The notes beneath the pieces are model-generated. The model saw only the letters and a program-made list of their open reading frames with translations. It was not told the DNA's origin and made no database searches. A stretch of DNA of 64,000 nt from the NCBI GenBank assembly GCA_963931575.1, contig OZ007029.1, positions 1,488,001 to 1,552,000 on the forward strand, in the 5' to 3' direction. Origin of the DNA: Gastranaerophilus sp944325835. GTDB lineage: Bacteria; Cyanobacteriota; Vampirovibrionia; Gastranaerophilales; Gastranaerophilaceae. This document shows, in pieces, positions 23,575 to 31,691 of this stretch (position 1 is its first letter; each line of letters begins with the position of its first letter). The translations under genes were made by a program, and so were the position numbers.

Positions 23575-24747
23575 TTAACGCTTTACGCACCAAACGTTGC
23601 CTTGCTGCGTAGACTTACCATAATCATCCCGCTGACCGTTAGTCATAAACTGCACCCAAGCTCCTGTAGAAGAAATAGTGGAGGAGGACCAGAAGGCACC
23701 TGTTGTAACATCAGATTTTAACAGCTCACGATTAATAAACATCGCAGCAAGTTCATCTGCATTTGGTAATCTGTATTCACTGTCATAATTTGTACAGGCT
23801 TGCGCAGCTGAAACTCCGGAATCTACTGTTAAATAATATGTGCCATCCAAAGGCCTTACTGCTGGATACGGCGCAACCAAAAGCGCATCAAAAGGATAGA
23901 GCGCTGTCATAAAACCAATATCCTTTCCAACCGTATTCGGACCTTTGTTTCCGTTTAAATCATAAATAAAATTGGCACAGATTTTAGGCTGCATATAAAA
24001 GCCCCCGCCGGCTCCCTTTGGATACTCATTCAAACTACCCAAACAATGCGGATTATAAAATACTGTTATACTTTCACCGTTTTGTGTTTCAAACGCTGCG
24101 GCTTTTGTATCAAGTAAAGAAAATTTATCATGGATGTTTGAATAACTGCCCACCATTTTTTCATTCAATTCCTGCATTGTTGTAGGCATATCGATCTGAG
24201 ATCCATTAAGTGTGGTTATTTTTGACGTAACACCACAATCTTCAAGATGTTCATTGTCACAAATATTATTAATTTTAATAACTTTAGAAAGACCGCTTGT
24301 GACAAAGGTTTCTGCGGCAGTATCTTCTATAGAAGTTGAACCGGTTGCGCTATCGGTCATTTCTGCCAGAGTGCCATAACCGTTAAGCGCATCCATTAAT
24401 GGCAACGCCTGACTAAAACGCGCATAAAGCGCTTTCCTTTGCGTGTTCCATGTCCGCTCGTTAATGTTGCCCGTAAGGCTAGGTAACGTTATCGCCGCAA
24501 CCACGCCGATTATCGTCAGGGATAATAATATCTCCGCCATGGTAAACGCACATTTCTTGACCGACAGCCTGTTGACCAAACATAGAACCGACTCAGTCGG
24601 TGTCATCCCGAATTTATTTCGGGATCTGTTCAACGTTACCGGTAGTTTGCGACACGGGACAGATGCTGAAACAAGTTCAGCATGACTATTAAAGGCTTTC
24701 AACGGTTCAATAGTGCCTGTTAAGAGAGGCCCCCCCCCCCCCTGCAT
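23575..24747 (-). CDS. Type IV pilin-like protein with DUF1566-like domain, paralogue 3, with G-tract
   Basis: 390 residues from the ATG at 24747. The pilin helix CAFTMAEILLSLTIIGVVAA starts near residue 70 and is followed by CDNEHLEDCG, YDLNGNKGPN and YRLPNADELAAMFINREL...FWSSS...WCVKR. The better start is the ATG at 24772 (MKKNRRVSINA), behind GAAAGGATAGAAGAACTT and a TTGACT-17-CATAAT promoter. A run of 13 G puts that ATG out of frame (stop after about 21 codons); 12 or 15 G would fuse it. The ATG at 24747 is in frame at 13 G but has a weak ribosome binding site, so two expression levels are possible. The extra leader contains a family C repeat (HAELVSAS). Confidence 0.72.
   Translation of the reverse strand: MQGGGGPLLTGTIEPLKAFNSHAELVSASVPCRKLPVTLNRSRNKFGMTPTESVLCLVNRLSVKKCAFTMAEILLSLTIIGVVAAITLPSLTGNINERTWNTQRKALYARFSQALPLMDALNGYGTLAEMTDSATGSTSIEDTAAETFVTSGLSKVIKINNICDNEHLEDCGVTSKITTLNGSQIDMPTTMQELNEKMVGSYSNIHDKFSLLDTKAAAFETQNGESITVFYNPHCLGSLNEYPKGAGGGFYMQPKICANFIYDLNGNKGPNTVGKDIGFMTALYPFDALLVAPYPAVRPLDGTYYLTVDSGVSAAQACTNYDSEYRLPNADELAAMFINRELLKSDVTTGAFWSSSTISSTGAWVQFMTNGQRDDYGKSTQQGNVWCVKR
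24601..24686. repeat. Dispersed repeat family C, copy 3, inside pilin-like gene 3
   Basis: It runs TGTCATCCCGAATTTATTTCG...AACAAGTTCAGCATGAC, in the leader region between the G-tract and the pilin helix of the gene at 23575. Confidence 0.85.
24730..24742 (-). repeat. Poly-G tract, 13 nt (coding strand), pilin-like gene 3
   Basis: 13 consecutive C on the plus strand, 30 bases inside the ATG at 24772 and five bases inside the alternative ATG at 24747. Tract length selects which ATG is in frame with the pilin body. Confidence 0.85.
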
Positions 24748-24840
24748 TAATGCTTACTCTTCGGTTTTTCATAAGTTCTTCTATCCTTTCCGGCTTCTCG
24801 CCTTTGTCTAATCGTGGATGCCGCTCTGCGGCACTTCTTC

Positions 24841-24869
24841 ATTATGTACCATGTTTTAGAATTAGTCAA
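24841..24869 (-). promoter_or_regulatory. Promoter of pilin-like gene 3
   Basis: On the minus strand TTGACT, 17 bases, CATAAT, matching the promoter of paralogue 2. The leader mRNA contains a GCCGC-AGA-GCGGC hairpin. Confidence 0.75.
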
Positions 24870-24879
24870 GCTATAACAT

Positions 24880-25710
24880 CTACTCGTAAATTCGTTTACC
24901 CACCTGAACCCTTGTAACATACATGATTTCAGAAGCGTTGCTGCGCGCATTCGGATTGGAATTATATTTTGACATCCCGCTGCATTTCCAGTGACCGTTT
25001 TCATCTTTTACGTCAACCAGATACCCGTCAAGTTTGACCGGCTGGTATTTAAAAAGATAAATCAGCGCTGACATTATTTTGGAATTTGCCGGCACAATAT
25101 TTAGGTGCGCCATGTGTGTTCTTACATAAGGCCACGGCAGCGGCGGACGCCGTACTCCCAGTTTTAAAGTTGGATAAAGGCTTCTTGCCTGCGTATCTTT
25201 TGCGCTGTAGAAAGTGTAATTTTTCAGGATTTTTTTATCAGACATTTTACCCCATGCCAGCCCCAGATCAAAAAGCGCGGCGGATTGAAATACCCGTTTG
25301 CCGCCCGGAAGATAGTTGCCCCAGAAAAGATAATTTTTAGCAACCACGCGGCCCGAGATAGAAAAAGCGGCCTGTTTTCTGATATCCACTTCATCCTTAT
25401 CTTCAAGAGTAATATATTTAATATAAGGCTCTTCCTCTTCCGGCAAATCAGTTTCCACAGGGTCAGAAACGAAATCAATGACCTGCTCGGTTCTTTTAGG
25501 GATACGCGGGAAGCCAAACCGCAGCCAAAAGCCAGCTACGTCGTGAAATACGAATAACAAAATTACAGCGACAACAGCTATTTTGATATTGCGTTTACGC
25601 ATTTCTTCGCCATAGGCAGCGTCAACTTCTTGTTCAAGCTCTTCATACGTTTTCTCACGAAAATCACGCCAAACTGGTTCGGGTTGTGGTTTCTTCTTTT
25701 TAAAAAACAT
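24880..25710 (-). CDS. Single-pass membrane protein of unknown function, 276 aa
   Basis: Starts MFFKKKKPQPEPVWRDF at 25710, behind AAAGGATAAT; a 48-residue longer frame is repeat B DNA and not protein. One transmembrane helix lies around 49-65 (IAVVAVILLFVFHDVAGFW). The C-terminal part has HLNIVPANSKIMSALIYLFK, VKLDGYLVDVKDENGHWKC and SEIMYVTRVQVG. I have seen this combination (HxxxxPA, GYLVD, EIxYV) in uncharacterised bacterial proteins, but I know no function. It is bordered upstream by repeat B copy 2, which must hold or displace its promoter. Confidence 0.75.
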   Translation of the reverse strand: MFFKKKKPQPEPVWRDFREKTYEELEQEVDAAYGEEMRKRNIKIAVVAVILLFVFHDVAGFWLRFGFPRIPKRTEQVIDFVSDPVETDLPEEEEPYIKYITLEDKDEVDIRKQAAFSISGRVVAKNYLFWGNYLPGGKRVFQSAALFDLGLAWGKMSDKKILKNYTFYSAKDTQARSLYPTLKLGVRRPPLPWPYVRTHMAHLNIVPANSKIMSALIYLFKYQPVKLDGYLVDVKDENGHWKCSGMSKYNSNPNARSNASEIMYVTRVQVGKRIYE

Positions 25711-25728
25711 ATTATCCTTTATTATAAT

Positions 25729-25945
25729 AAAGCAGTTCTCCGTCGCACCGTCTCGCTGAACCGCGAGCCGTGCGCTCCCTCTCGAAAAACAGTTCACTGG
25801 ACTGTTTTTCTCGGCAGAGTGCTGTCTAATACACCACTCAAAAGACTCGGCCACTGAGTGGCTACCACATTTGGGTTATACGCTCACGGTAACGATTAAT
25901 ACAAGTATGGCTCCGGCTCAGCCGGGCGCGAGTCTTTCTCGGACA
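25729..25945 (+). repeat. Dispersed repeat family B, copy 2
   Basis: It starts AAAGCAGTTCTCCGTCGC and ends CTTTCTCGGACA. The section CTCGAAAAACAGTTCACTGG through TGCTGTCTAATAC and GACTCGGCCACTGAGTGGCT is almost identical to copy 4 at 35723. It lies 19 bases upstream of the start of the 276-aa gene. Confidence 0.85.
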
Positions 25946-25964
25946 AAGAAGTTCTGATATTCAA

Positions 25965-26243
25965 CTAAGCAGGAGTTACCTGTGAAAAACAATCTTTACA
26001 ATAAACTTCTTTTCCCGGAGTCGGTTTAAACGGAACCTGAGTTTGCGCACCGCATTTTGTACAAACGGCATCGTACATTTTTCTTCTTCTTGAGCGGTTG
26101 TTTTGTCTTCTCAATTTTCTGCATTCCGGGCATCTTTTAGGTTTGTTGACCAAACCTTTTTCTGCGTAGAATTCTTGTTCGCCGGCTGTGAAAACAAATT
26201 CGCATCCGCAATCTTCGCAGGTAAGTTTTTCATCTTGGTACAT
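25965..26243 (-). CDS. Zinc-ribbon protein, CxxC-x17-CxxC type
   Basis: 92 residues with four CxxC knuckles: CEDC and CPEC in the N-terminal half (CEDCGCEFVFTAGEQEFYAE, then PKRCPECRK), and CTKC...CKDC separated by 17 residues at the C-terminus. The last pair fits the CxxC-x17-CxxC domain that often ends small DNA/RNA-associated proteins of unknown role. A basic stretch (RRQNNRSRRRK) lies between them. The ATG follows CAGGAGAACTGAA. It is sandwiched between repeat B copies 2 and 3. Confidence 0.88.
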   Translation of the reverse strand: MYQDEKLTCEDCGCEFVFTAGEQEFYAEKGLVNKPKRCPECRKLRRQNNRSRRRKMYDAVCTKCGAQTQVPFKPTPGKEVYCKDCFSQVTPA

Positions 26244-26273
26244 TTCAGTTCTCCTGATTTTTGTGATATAAAT

Positions 26274-26426
26274 AAAGCAGTTCTCCGTCGCCTGCTTGCC
26301 CTGCTCACGCAGGTCAACCCGCGACTTCGCTGTCTAATACGCCACTCAAAAGTTTCGCTTGAGTGAGCGGGAGTTGCTACGCAACTCATTCTCGCCACGT
26401 TACTTATCGCGAAACTTTCTCGGACA
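26274..26426 (+). repeat. Dispersed repeat family B, copy 3
   Basis: The shortest copy: AAAGCAGTTCTCCGTCGCCT to AACTTTCTCGGACA. It contains CCTGCTCACGCAGG uninterrupted, the exact place where copy 4 is split by a family A element, plus GAGTTGCTACGCAACTC. Confidence 0.85.
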
Positions 26427-26597
26427 TCAGATTTTTTCAAATCTTAAGCCCGATTATAGCATATTTTTCGCAGTTGCGCAATAGGGATAGTTTGAACTTT
26501 TTTTTATGAATTTCGTTATAAATTTGTACGGATAAAATACAGTATCCACACGATAAATTTTGCTCTTAAAACGAGTATTATATAAGCGGAGCGGAAG

Positions 26598-28070
26598 ATG
26601 AAATTTCATAAAAAAATAATAAGTTTTATATTAATAATAACCCTTTTAAGCCCCACGGCATCTGCGCTTGAAACAAAGAAAATTGAAAAAGGCGCAATGC
26701 TGAATCTTAACGACTGTATAACGATTTCTTTAAATAACAGCCCGCTTGTTAAACGGACGATTTACAATCTTAAAACCGCGATAAATAACATTTCACTTGC
26801 CAAATCCGATTATACTCCGACGATAAGCGCGGGGGTAGGTTACAACCAGACTTTCAATTCCAGCAACGGGAATGTTATGCGCAATAACTACAGCAACAGA
26901 ACTTTCCCGAGTGTAAGCGCATCAATTAACCAGCTTCTTTTTAACTTCGGTAAAACCCTGTCCGCTATTAAAATGCAAAAATATAACAAAATCGCTGCCG
27001 AATATGAATTTGACTATTCGGTCTTAACAACTACATTTAATGTAAAACTAAAATATTATGCGGTTCTTGCTGCAAAATCCATGCTGGATATTGAGCGTTC
27101 AAACGTACAGATTACAGAGCGCAACTACATCAGAACAGAAGCTTACTACGAAGAAGGTATCCGCTCCAGAATTGACCTTGTAAACGCAGAAGTTAACCTG
27201 AGTGATGCAAAAGTTGCGCTTGTTCAGGCTGAAAACAATTATAAAAACGCGCTTGTAGATCTCAACAACGCAATGTACGTTGCCTATGCACCGGAATATG
27301 AAATTTCAAACACCGAAACATTTAACCTTGCAAACCCTTACGTTCCAGTAAGTTTAACCCGTATCGGCAACGACAAAGATTTGAGTAAAGTTCCGGAACC
27401 TGTTCAGGACGCTGTTTTGACAACAGGAGTTCAAAAAAGTGAAGTATTAGAGGACTATAAATTCCAAAAATACCCCTATACCTTTGATGAATCCGTTGCT
27501 CTTGCAATGAAAAACAGACCTGACCTGAAAGCGCTTAATGCAACAGTAAACGCTATGGAACAGGCTCTTATAAACGTCAAAAGACAATATTTTCCGACAC
27601 TTTCTGCAAACGTCGGCTACGGACTTGCTAACACACAGCGCTACACAAACAACAGCATGAGTATTTCCATAAATTTAAACACCACTTTCAATATCTTCCA
27701 GCTCCAGAAAGAAATTGATAATGCAAAAATTCAGGTTGAATATGCCCAAAACGAGGTTTCGCTTTTAAGCCAGAACCTTTATTTTGAAGTACAAAATGCT
27801 TATATTGATATGATACAATTAGAGAAACAAATTCCGCTGCTGGAATCAAAGGTTCGCCAGACATTAGAAAACCTTGAACTTGCAGACGGGCGTTACGAAG
27901 TCGGATTAGGCGATTACATCCAGCTTCAGGACGCAAGGGTTAACTACAACAACGCGCAAAACACTTATGTTCAAACGATTTACAATTACAACGTTGCAAG
28001 GGCAACCCTCGAACAGGCTATTGCGCTTAATCAGGATGTAACTCTCACGGTAAAAGATCTCAAATTATAG
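26598..28070 (+). CDS. TolC-family outer membrane efflux protein
   Basis: 490 residues. A signal peptide (MKFHKKIISFILIITLL...ASA) is followed by two OEP repeats: the first about 35-235 with long helices, the second about 300-480 (YTFDESVALAMKNRPDLKAL...VNAMEQAL, then ENLELADGRYEVGLGDYIQL). Such proteins form a trimeric channel across the outer membrane. It begins a four-gene operon with a MacA-like adaptor and MacB-type ATPase and permease, so it is the exit duct of that pump. The ATG follows AGCGGAGCGGAAG. Confidence 0.95.
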   Translation: MKFHKKIISFILIITLLSPTASALETKKIEKGAMLNLNDCITISLNNSPLVKRTIYNLKTAINNISLAKSDYTPTISAGVGYNQTFNSSNGNVMRNNYSNRTFPSVSASINQLLFNFGKTLSAIKMQKYNKIAAEYEFDYSVLTTTFNVKLKYYAVLAAKSMLDIERSNVQITERNYIRTEAYYEEGIRSRIDLVNAEVNLSDAKVALVQAENNYKNALVDLNNAMYVAYAPEYEISNTETFNLANPYVPVSLTRIGNDKDLSKVPEPVQDAVLTTGVQKSEVLEDYKFQKYPYTFDESVALAMKNRPDLKALNATVNAMEQALINVKRQYFPTLSANVGYGLANTQRYTNNSMSISINLNTTFNIFQLQKEIDNAKIQVEYAQNEVSLLSQNLYFEVQNAYIDMIQLEKQIPLLESKVRQTLENLELADGRYEVGLGDYIQLQDARVNYNNAQNTYVQTIYNYNVARATLEQAIALNQDVTLTVKDLKL

Positions 28071-28083
28071 ATAGGATACGCAA

Positions 28084-29253
28084 ATGAAGATTAAAAACTT
28101 TGACATTTCCAATAAAAAACTTGCGCTGATAGGTGCAATCCTTGCGATTGTTGTTATCAGCGGGTTTATGGTGAAGGCAAACTCCGGCCCGAAATTTCAA
28201 ACCGCACCGGTTACAAAAAGGACTATAACACAAATCGTTGAAGCCTCCGGCACAATTAATCCGGTAAACACCGTCAGTGTTGGTTCAACAGTATCCGGTC
28301 TGATAAGCGCAATTTATGTAGACTTCAATTCCGTTGTAAAGAAAGGTCAGTTACTGGCTGAAATCGACCCGCGGACTTTTCAGGCAACAGTTGACCAGAA
28401 CCGTGCTGCAATGAACAACGCGGAAGCCGCTCTTGCAGAAGTTCAGGCGACTTTAGAGATGAGCACGAAAACTTACAACCGGTATAAAAACCTCTATTCC
28501 AGAAACTTTATCCCGAAAAGCGAGCTTGATCAGGCCGAAAGTGATTATAAAGCAGGGCTTGCAAAAGTAAATGCCGCAAAGTTCAAGATACAACAGGCAC
28601 GTGCACAATATGAACAGTCTGTGGTTAACCTCAATTACACAAAAGTTATAGCCCCTGTTGACGGAATGATTATTTCACGTGAAATCGACTTAGGCCAGCC
28701 GGTTGCGGCGACCTTGCAGGCTCCGGAACTTTTCACAATCGCGCAGGATCTTGAAGAAATGCAAATTGAAGTTAACGTATCCGAAGCCGATATCGGCGAA
28801 GTTAAAGAAGGTCAAGAGGTAATGTATACCCTTGACGGATATCCGAACAGTACTTTCTACGGCAAAGTTACACAGGTTCGGATTTCCCCGACAACAGTTT
28901 CCAACGTTGTAACGTATTCTGTCATTGTAAAAGTCGATAACGCAGAATTAAAACTTAAACCGGGGATGACCGCCAACGTATCAATTATCACCTCAGAAGT
29001 AAAAGATGCGCTTTGCGTTCCTAACAGAGCACTAAAATTCTCTCCGCCCGACAATACACAAAGATATGAACAACAGGGTTTATGGATTGTTGAAAAAGGT
29101 AAAGCCCGCAGAATCAATATTAAAACCGGCGCAAGCGATGATAATTATACACAGGTTATTTCTGATGAAATTACAGAAGGAACCCGTGTCGCAATAGGTA
29201 CAACCAATAGCAAAACAAAACAAACCACAAGAAGAATGCGTCCGCCAATGTAA
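28084..29253 (+). CDS. MacA/HlyD-type periplasmic adaptor
   Basis: 389 residues. An N-terminal membrane anchor (LALIGAILAIVVISGFMV) is followed by a split lipoyl domain (VGSTVSGLISAIYVDFNSVV, IAPVDGMIISREIDLGQPV), a coiled-coil hairpin about 105-180, then beta-barrel and membrane-proximal domains. It bridges the inner-membrane ABC transporter and the TolC-like channel. It starts 14 bases after the TolC-like gene. Confidence 0.94.
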   Translation: MKIKNFDISNKKLALIGAILAIVVISGFMVKANSGPKFQTAPVTKRTITQIVEASGTINPVNTVSVGSTVSGLISAIYVDFNSVVKKGQLLAEIDPRTFQATVDQNRAAMNNAEAALAEVQATLEMSTKTYNRYKNLYSRNFIPKSELDQAESDYKAGLAKVNAAKFKIQQARAQYEQSVVNLNYTKVIAPVDGMIISREIDLGQPVAATLQAPELFTIAQDLEEMQIEVNVSEADIGEVKEGQEVMYTLDGYPNSTFYGKVTQVRISPTTVSNVVTYSVIVKVDNAELKLKPGMTANVSIITSEVKDALCVPNRALKFSPPDNTQRYEQQGLWIVEKGKARRINIKTGASDDNYTQVISDEITEGTRVAIGTTNSKTKQTTRRMRPPM

Positions 29254-29287
29254 AAAGATGCACTATGCGGGAAAAAGGATATAAATT

Positions 29288-29986
29288 ATGAGCCTCATTG
29301 AAGTCAAACATCTTATAAAGACCTACCAGACCGGTGAAGAATCCTTCAACGCGCTGGATGATGTTTCCCTGAGTGTTAATCACGGTGAATTCGTTGCGAT
29401 TATGGGCGCTTCGGGTTCCGGCAAATCCACAATGATGAACACCCTCGGGACCCTCGACCGCCCGAATTCCGGAAGTTATCACCTTGACGGCATAGATGTG
29501 TTCTCTCTCTCCTCTGATGAACTCTCCGAAATCAGAAATGTTAAACTCGGATTTGTATTTCAGGGCTTTAACCTTATTTCAAGGACTTCCGCACTTGATA
29601 ACGTCCAGCTTCCGATGATTTATAAAGGTATTCCGGAAGAAGAACGGATTGAGCGCGCAAGAAACGCTCTTAAAATAGTCGGGCTTGAAAACCGCGAAAA
29701 TCACATGCCAAACCAGATGTCAGGCGGTCAGCAGCAGCGTGTCGCAATTGCCCGCGCAATTGTTAACGATGCACCGCTTATTCTTGCGGATGAGCCGACG
29801 GGGAACCTTGATACTAAAACAAGTATTGATGTTATGAATTTTTTCGTTGAACTCAATGAAGTTTACAAAAAAACAATAATTCTGGTAACTCACGAACCAG
29901 ATATTGCTGAATACTGCAGGCGTATTGTCAGGTTTAAGGACGGCAAAATCATTTCTGATGAAATAAACAGTAAGGTTAAAAGATGA
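29288..29986 (+). CDS. MacB-type ABC transporter ATPase (LolD-like)
   Basis: 232 residues. Walker A GASGSGKSTM, Q-loop FVFQGFNLI, signature MSGGQQQRVAIARAI, Walker B LILADEPTGNLD and H-loop VTHEPDIAEYC are all intact. It powers the adjacent permease. The permease ATG overlaps its stop by four bases. Confidence 0.96.
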   Translation: MSLIEVKHLIKTYQTGEESFNALDDVSLSVNHGEFVAIMGASGSGKSTMMNTLGTLDRPNSGSYHLDGIDVFSLSSDELSEIRNVKLGFVFQGFNLISRTSALDNVQLPMIYKGIPEEERIERARNALKIVGLENRENHMPNQMSGGQQQRVAIARAIVNDAPLILADEPTGNLDTKTSIDVMNFFVELNEVYKKTIILVTHEPDIAEYCRRIVRFKDGKIISDEINSKVKR

Positions 29987-31212
29987 TAGATTTTAAATCA
30001 ACATTAAAAATTTCCATAAACTCCCTGAAAGTTAACAAAATGCGTTCGGCTCTCACCAGCCTCGGGATAATTATCGGTGTAAGCGCGGTTATCATAATGC
30101 TTGCAGTCGGGAACGGCGCGAGTGCAAACGTGCAAAAAAATATTGAATTAATGGGCAGCAACCTTTTAACAGTTCGTTCAGCTTCTGCGAAAACCGGCGG
30201 AGTTCACATGGGAATGGGTTCCCGCCCGACACTTACCCTGAAAGACGCGAAAGCAATCAAAAAAAATGTACGCGGGCTTGAAGCTGCGGCCGCCGCAAGT
30301 TCCGGAACGCAACAGCTTACTTACGGAAATCAAAACTGGTCAACAACTGTCTACGGGGTCGAACCGGAATATCTTTACGTTAAAAACTATGAAATCGAAC
30401 TGGGTAGAAAATTCACCCGCGATGAAGAAAAAAATGGTTCCAAAGTAGCGGTTCTCGGCAGCACCGTTGTTTCTGAACTGTTCGGGGATGTAAACCCTAT
30501 CAACAAAACAATCCGGATAGGGAATGTCCCGTTCAGAGTTATCGGAATTCTTAAAGAAAAAGGCTCTATGGGGCCTATGGATCAGGATGATTTGCTTTTC
30601 ATCCCTATTCTGACAGCCCAGAAGAAAGTTTTCGGCACAGAATTCCCCGGCAGCGTCAAAATGATTGTCGTAAAATGCCAGAACGCAGACGTCGTTTCAC
30701 TTGCAGAACAGGATATCACGGAACTTCTAATCCAGCGCCACCGCATAGGCAAAAATCAGGAAAACGATTTTGAAATAAGAAATTCCGCGGAATTTCAGGA
30801 ACGAATAAAATCTACCACCGCAACATTTTCTATTTTGCTTTTTTCAATAGCATCTGTATCGCTACTTGTCGGCGGTATCGGGATTATGAATATCATGCTG
30901 GTATCAGTGACCGAACGGACAAAAGAAATCGGTATCAGAATGGCAATCGGTGCCCGCGCATCTGACATCCGCTGGCAATTCCTTATTGAATCCCTTCTCC
31001 TTTCAGTAATAGGCGGCATCATAGGCGTTGTTGTCGGAATTATCGGAGCAAAATCCGTCGAAATGTTCTCAACAGAACTTCATATTTCTATATCTACCTT
31101 CTCAATACTTCTTTCACTAGGATTTTCCGGACTTGTCGGCATTGCCTTCGGTTATTATCCCGCCCACAAAGCTTCACTTCTTAAACCTATTGATGCACTT
31201 AGATATGAATAA
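29983..31212 (+). CDS. MacB-type ABC transporter permease (FtsX-like)
   Basis: 409 residues. The first TM helix is about 17-40 (MRSALTSLGIIIGVSAVIIM), then a large periplasmic MacB domain, then three C-terminal helices (about 275-300, 325-350, 365-395) with the conserved GIMNIMLVSVTERTKEIGIR. With the ATPase it makes a mechanotransmission-type exporter of antibiotics, peptides or lipoproteins; substrate unknown. It is last in the operon. Confidence 0.95.
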   Translation: MIDFKSTLKISINSLKVNKMRSALTSLGIIIGVSAVIIMLAVGNGASANVQKNIELMGSNLLTVRSASAKTGGVHMGMGSRPTLTLKDAKAIKKNVRGLEAAAAASSGTQQLTYGNQNWSTTVYGVEPEYLYVKNYEIELGRKFTRDEEKNGSKVAVLGSTVVSELFGDVNPINKTIRIGNVPFRVIGILKEKGSMGPMDQDDLLFIPILTAQKKVFGTEFPGSVKMIVVKCQNADVVSLAEQDITELLIQRHRIGKNQENDFEIRNSAEFQERIKSTTATFSILLFSIASVSLLVGGIGIMNIMLVSVTERTKEIGIRMAIGARASDIRWQFLIESLLLSVIGGIIGVVVGIIGAKSVEMFSTELHISISTFSILLSLGFSGLVGIAFGYYPAHKASLLKPIDALRYE

Positions 31213-31295
31213 ATTTTAAAGACAGCAATTTTTGACTTAACTTTGTTTTTATATTATTATAGGTGTGTATCCAAAAGGGTCAAAAGGAGTTTGTT

Positions 31296-31691
31296 ATGCC
31301 GGTAATAATGGAAGTAAGTAAGCCGCTCGACGGAAACAGAGTTGAGGTTCATGCTAACTATAACGGAATTTCCCAGAAGAATTTCAGCGTTGAAAAAGAT
31401 AAAGCTGACGAATTTATCTCAAGTTATAAAAAAACTCACACCAAATTATCAATTATAGATACGGCTGCGATGTGTATTTCCGGCGGTCTTGGCGGTATTG
31501 GCGGTGCATTTCTAGGTAAAAAACTCAACGGCTGGAAGAAATGGGGCGCAACAGCACTTGGAGGTCTGGCAGCATGGACTGTGACCGCAATTGCTCTTTC
31601 AAAGCCGCTGGATAACATGCTGAAAAATGTCGAAAAGAAATTCGGCGCAGAAATTATTCCTTCCGGAGAGAAAAAACCTACGAACGCTTAA
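31296..31691 (+). CDS. Hypothetical protein with Gly-rich membrane segment, 131 aa
   Basis: I chose ATG 31296 (MPVIMEVSKPLDGNRVEV) because AAAAGGAGTTTGTT precedes it; an 11-residue longer frame has no ribosome binding site. A Gly/Ala-rich hydrophobic pair lies about 55-105 (MCISGGLGGIGGAFLGKKL; GATALGGLAAWTVTAIALS). Function unknown. Its 3' end overlaps that of trkH by 14 bases (convergent). Confidence 0.7.
   Translation: MPVIMEVSKPLDGNRVEVHANYNGISQKNFSVEKDKADEFISSYKKTHTKLSIIDTAAMCISGGLGGIGGAFLGKKLNGWKKWGATALGGLAAWTVTAIALSKPLDNMLKNVEKKFGAEIIPSGEKKPTNA

Noticed and set aside
14558..24772. Diversity-generating retroelement
   Set aside because: DUF1566-like targets are suggestive, but there is no reverse transcriptase and no template/variable repeat pair in the window.
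25711..25854. 48-residue N-terminal extension of the 276-aa gene (starts MAESFEW)
   Set aside because: This stretch is repeat B DNA; the same peptide arises in copy 4. The ATG at 25710 has its own ribosome binding site.
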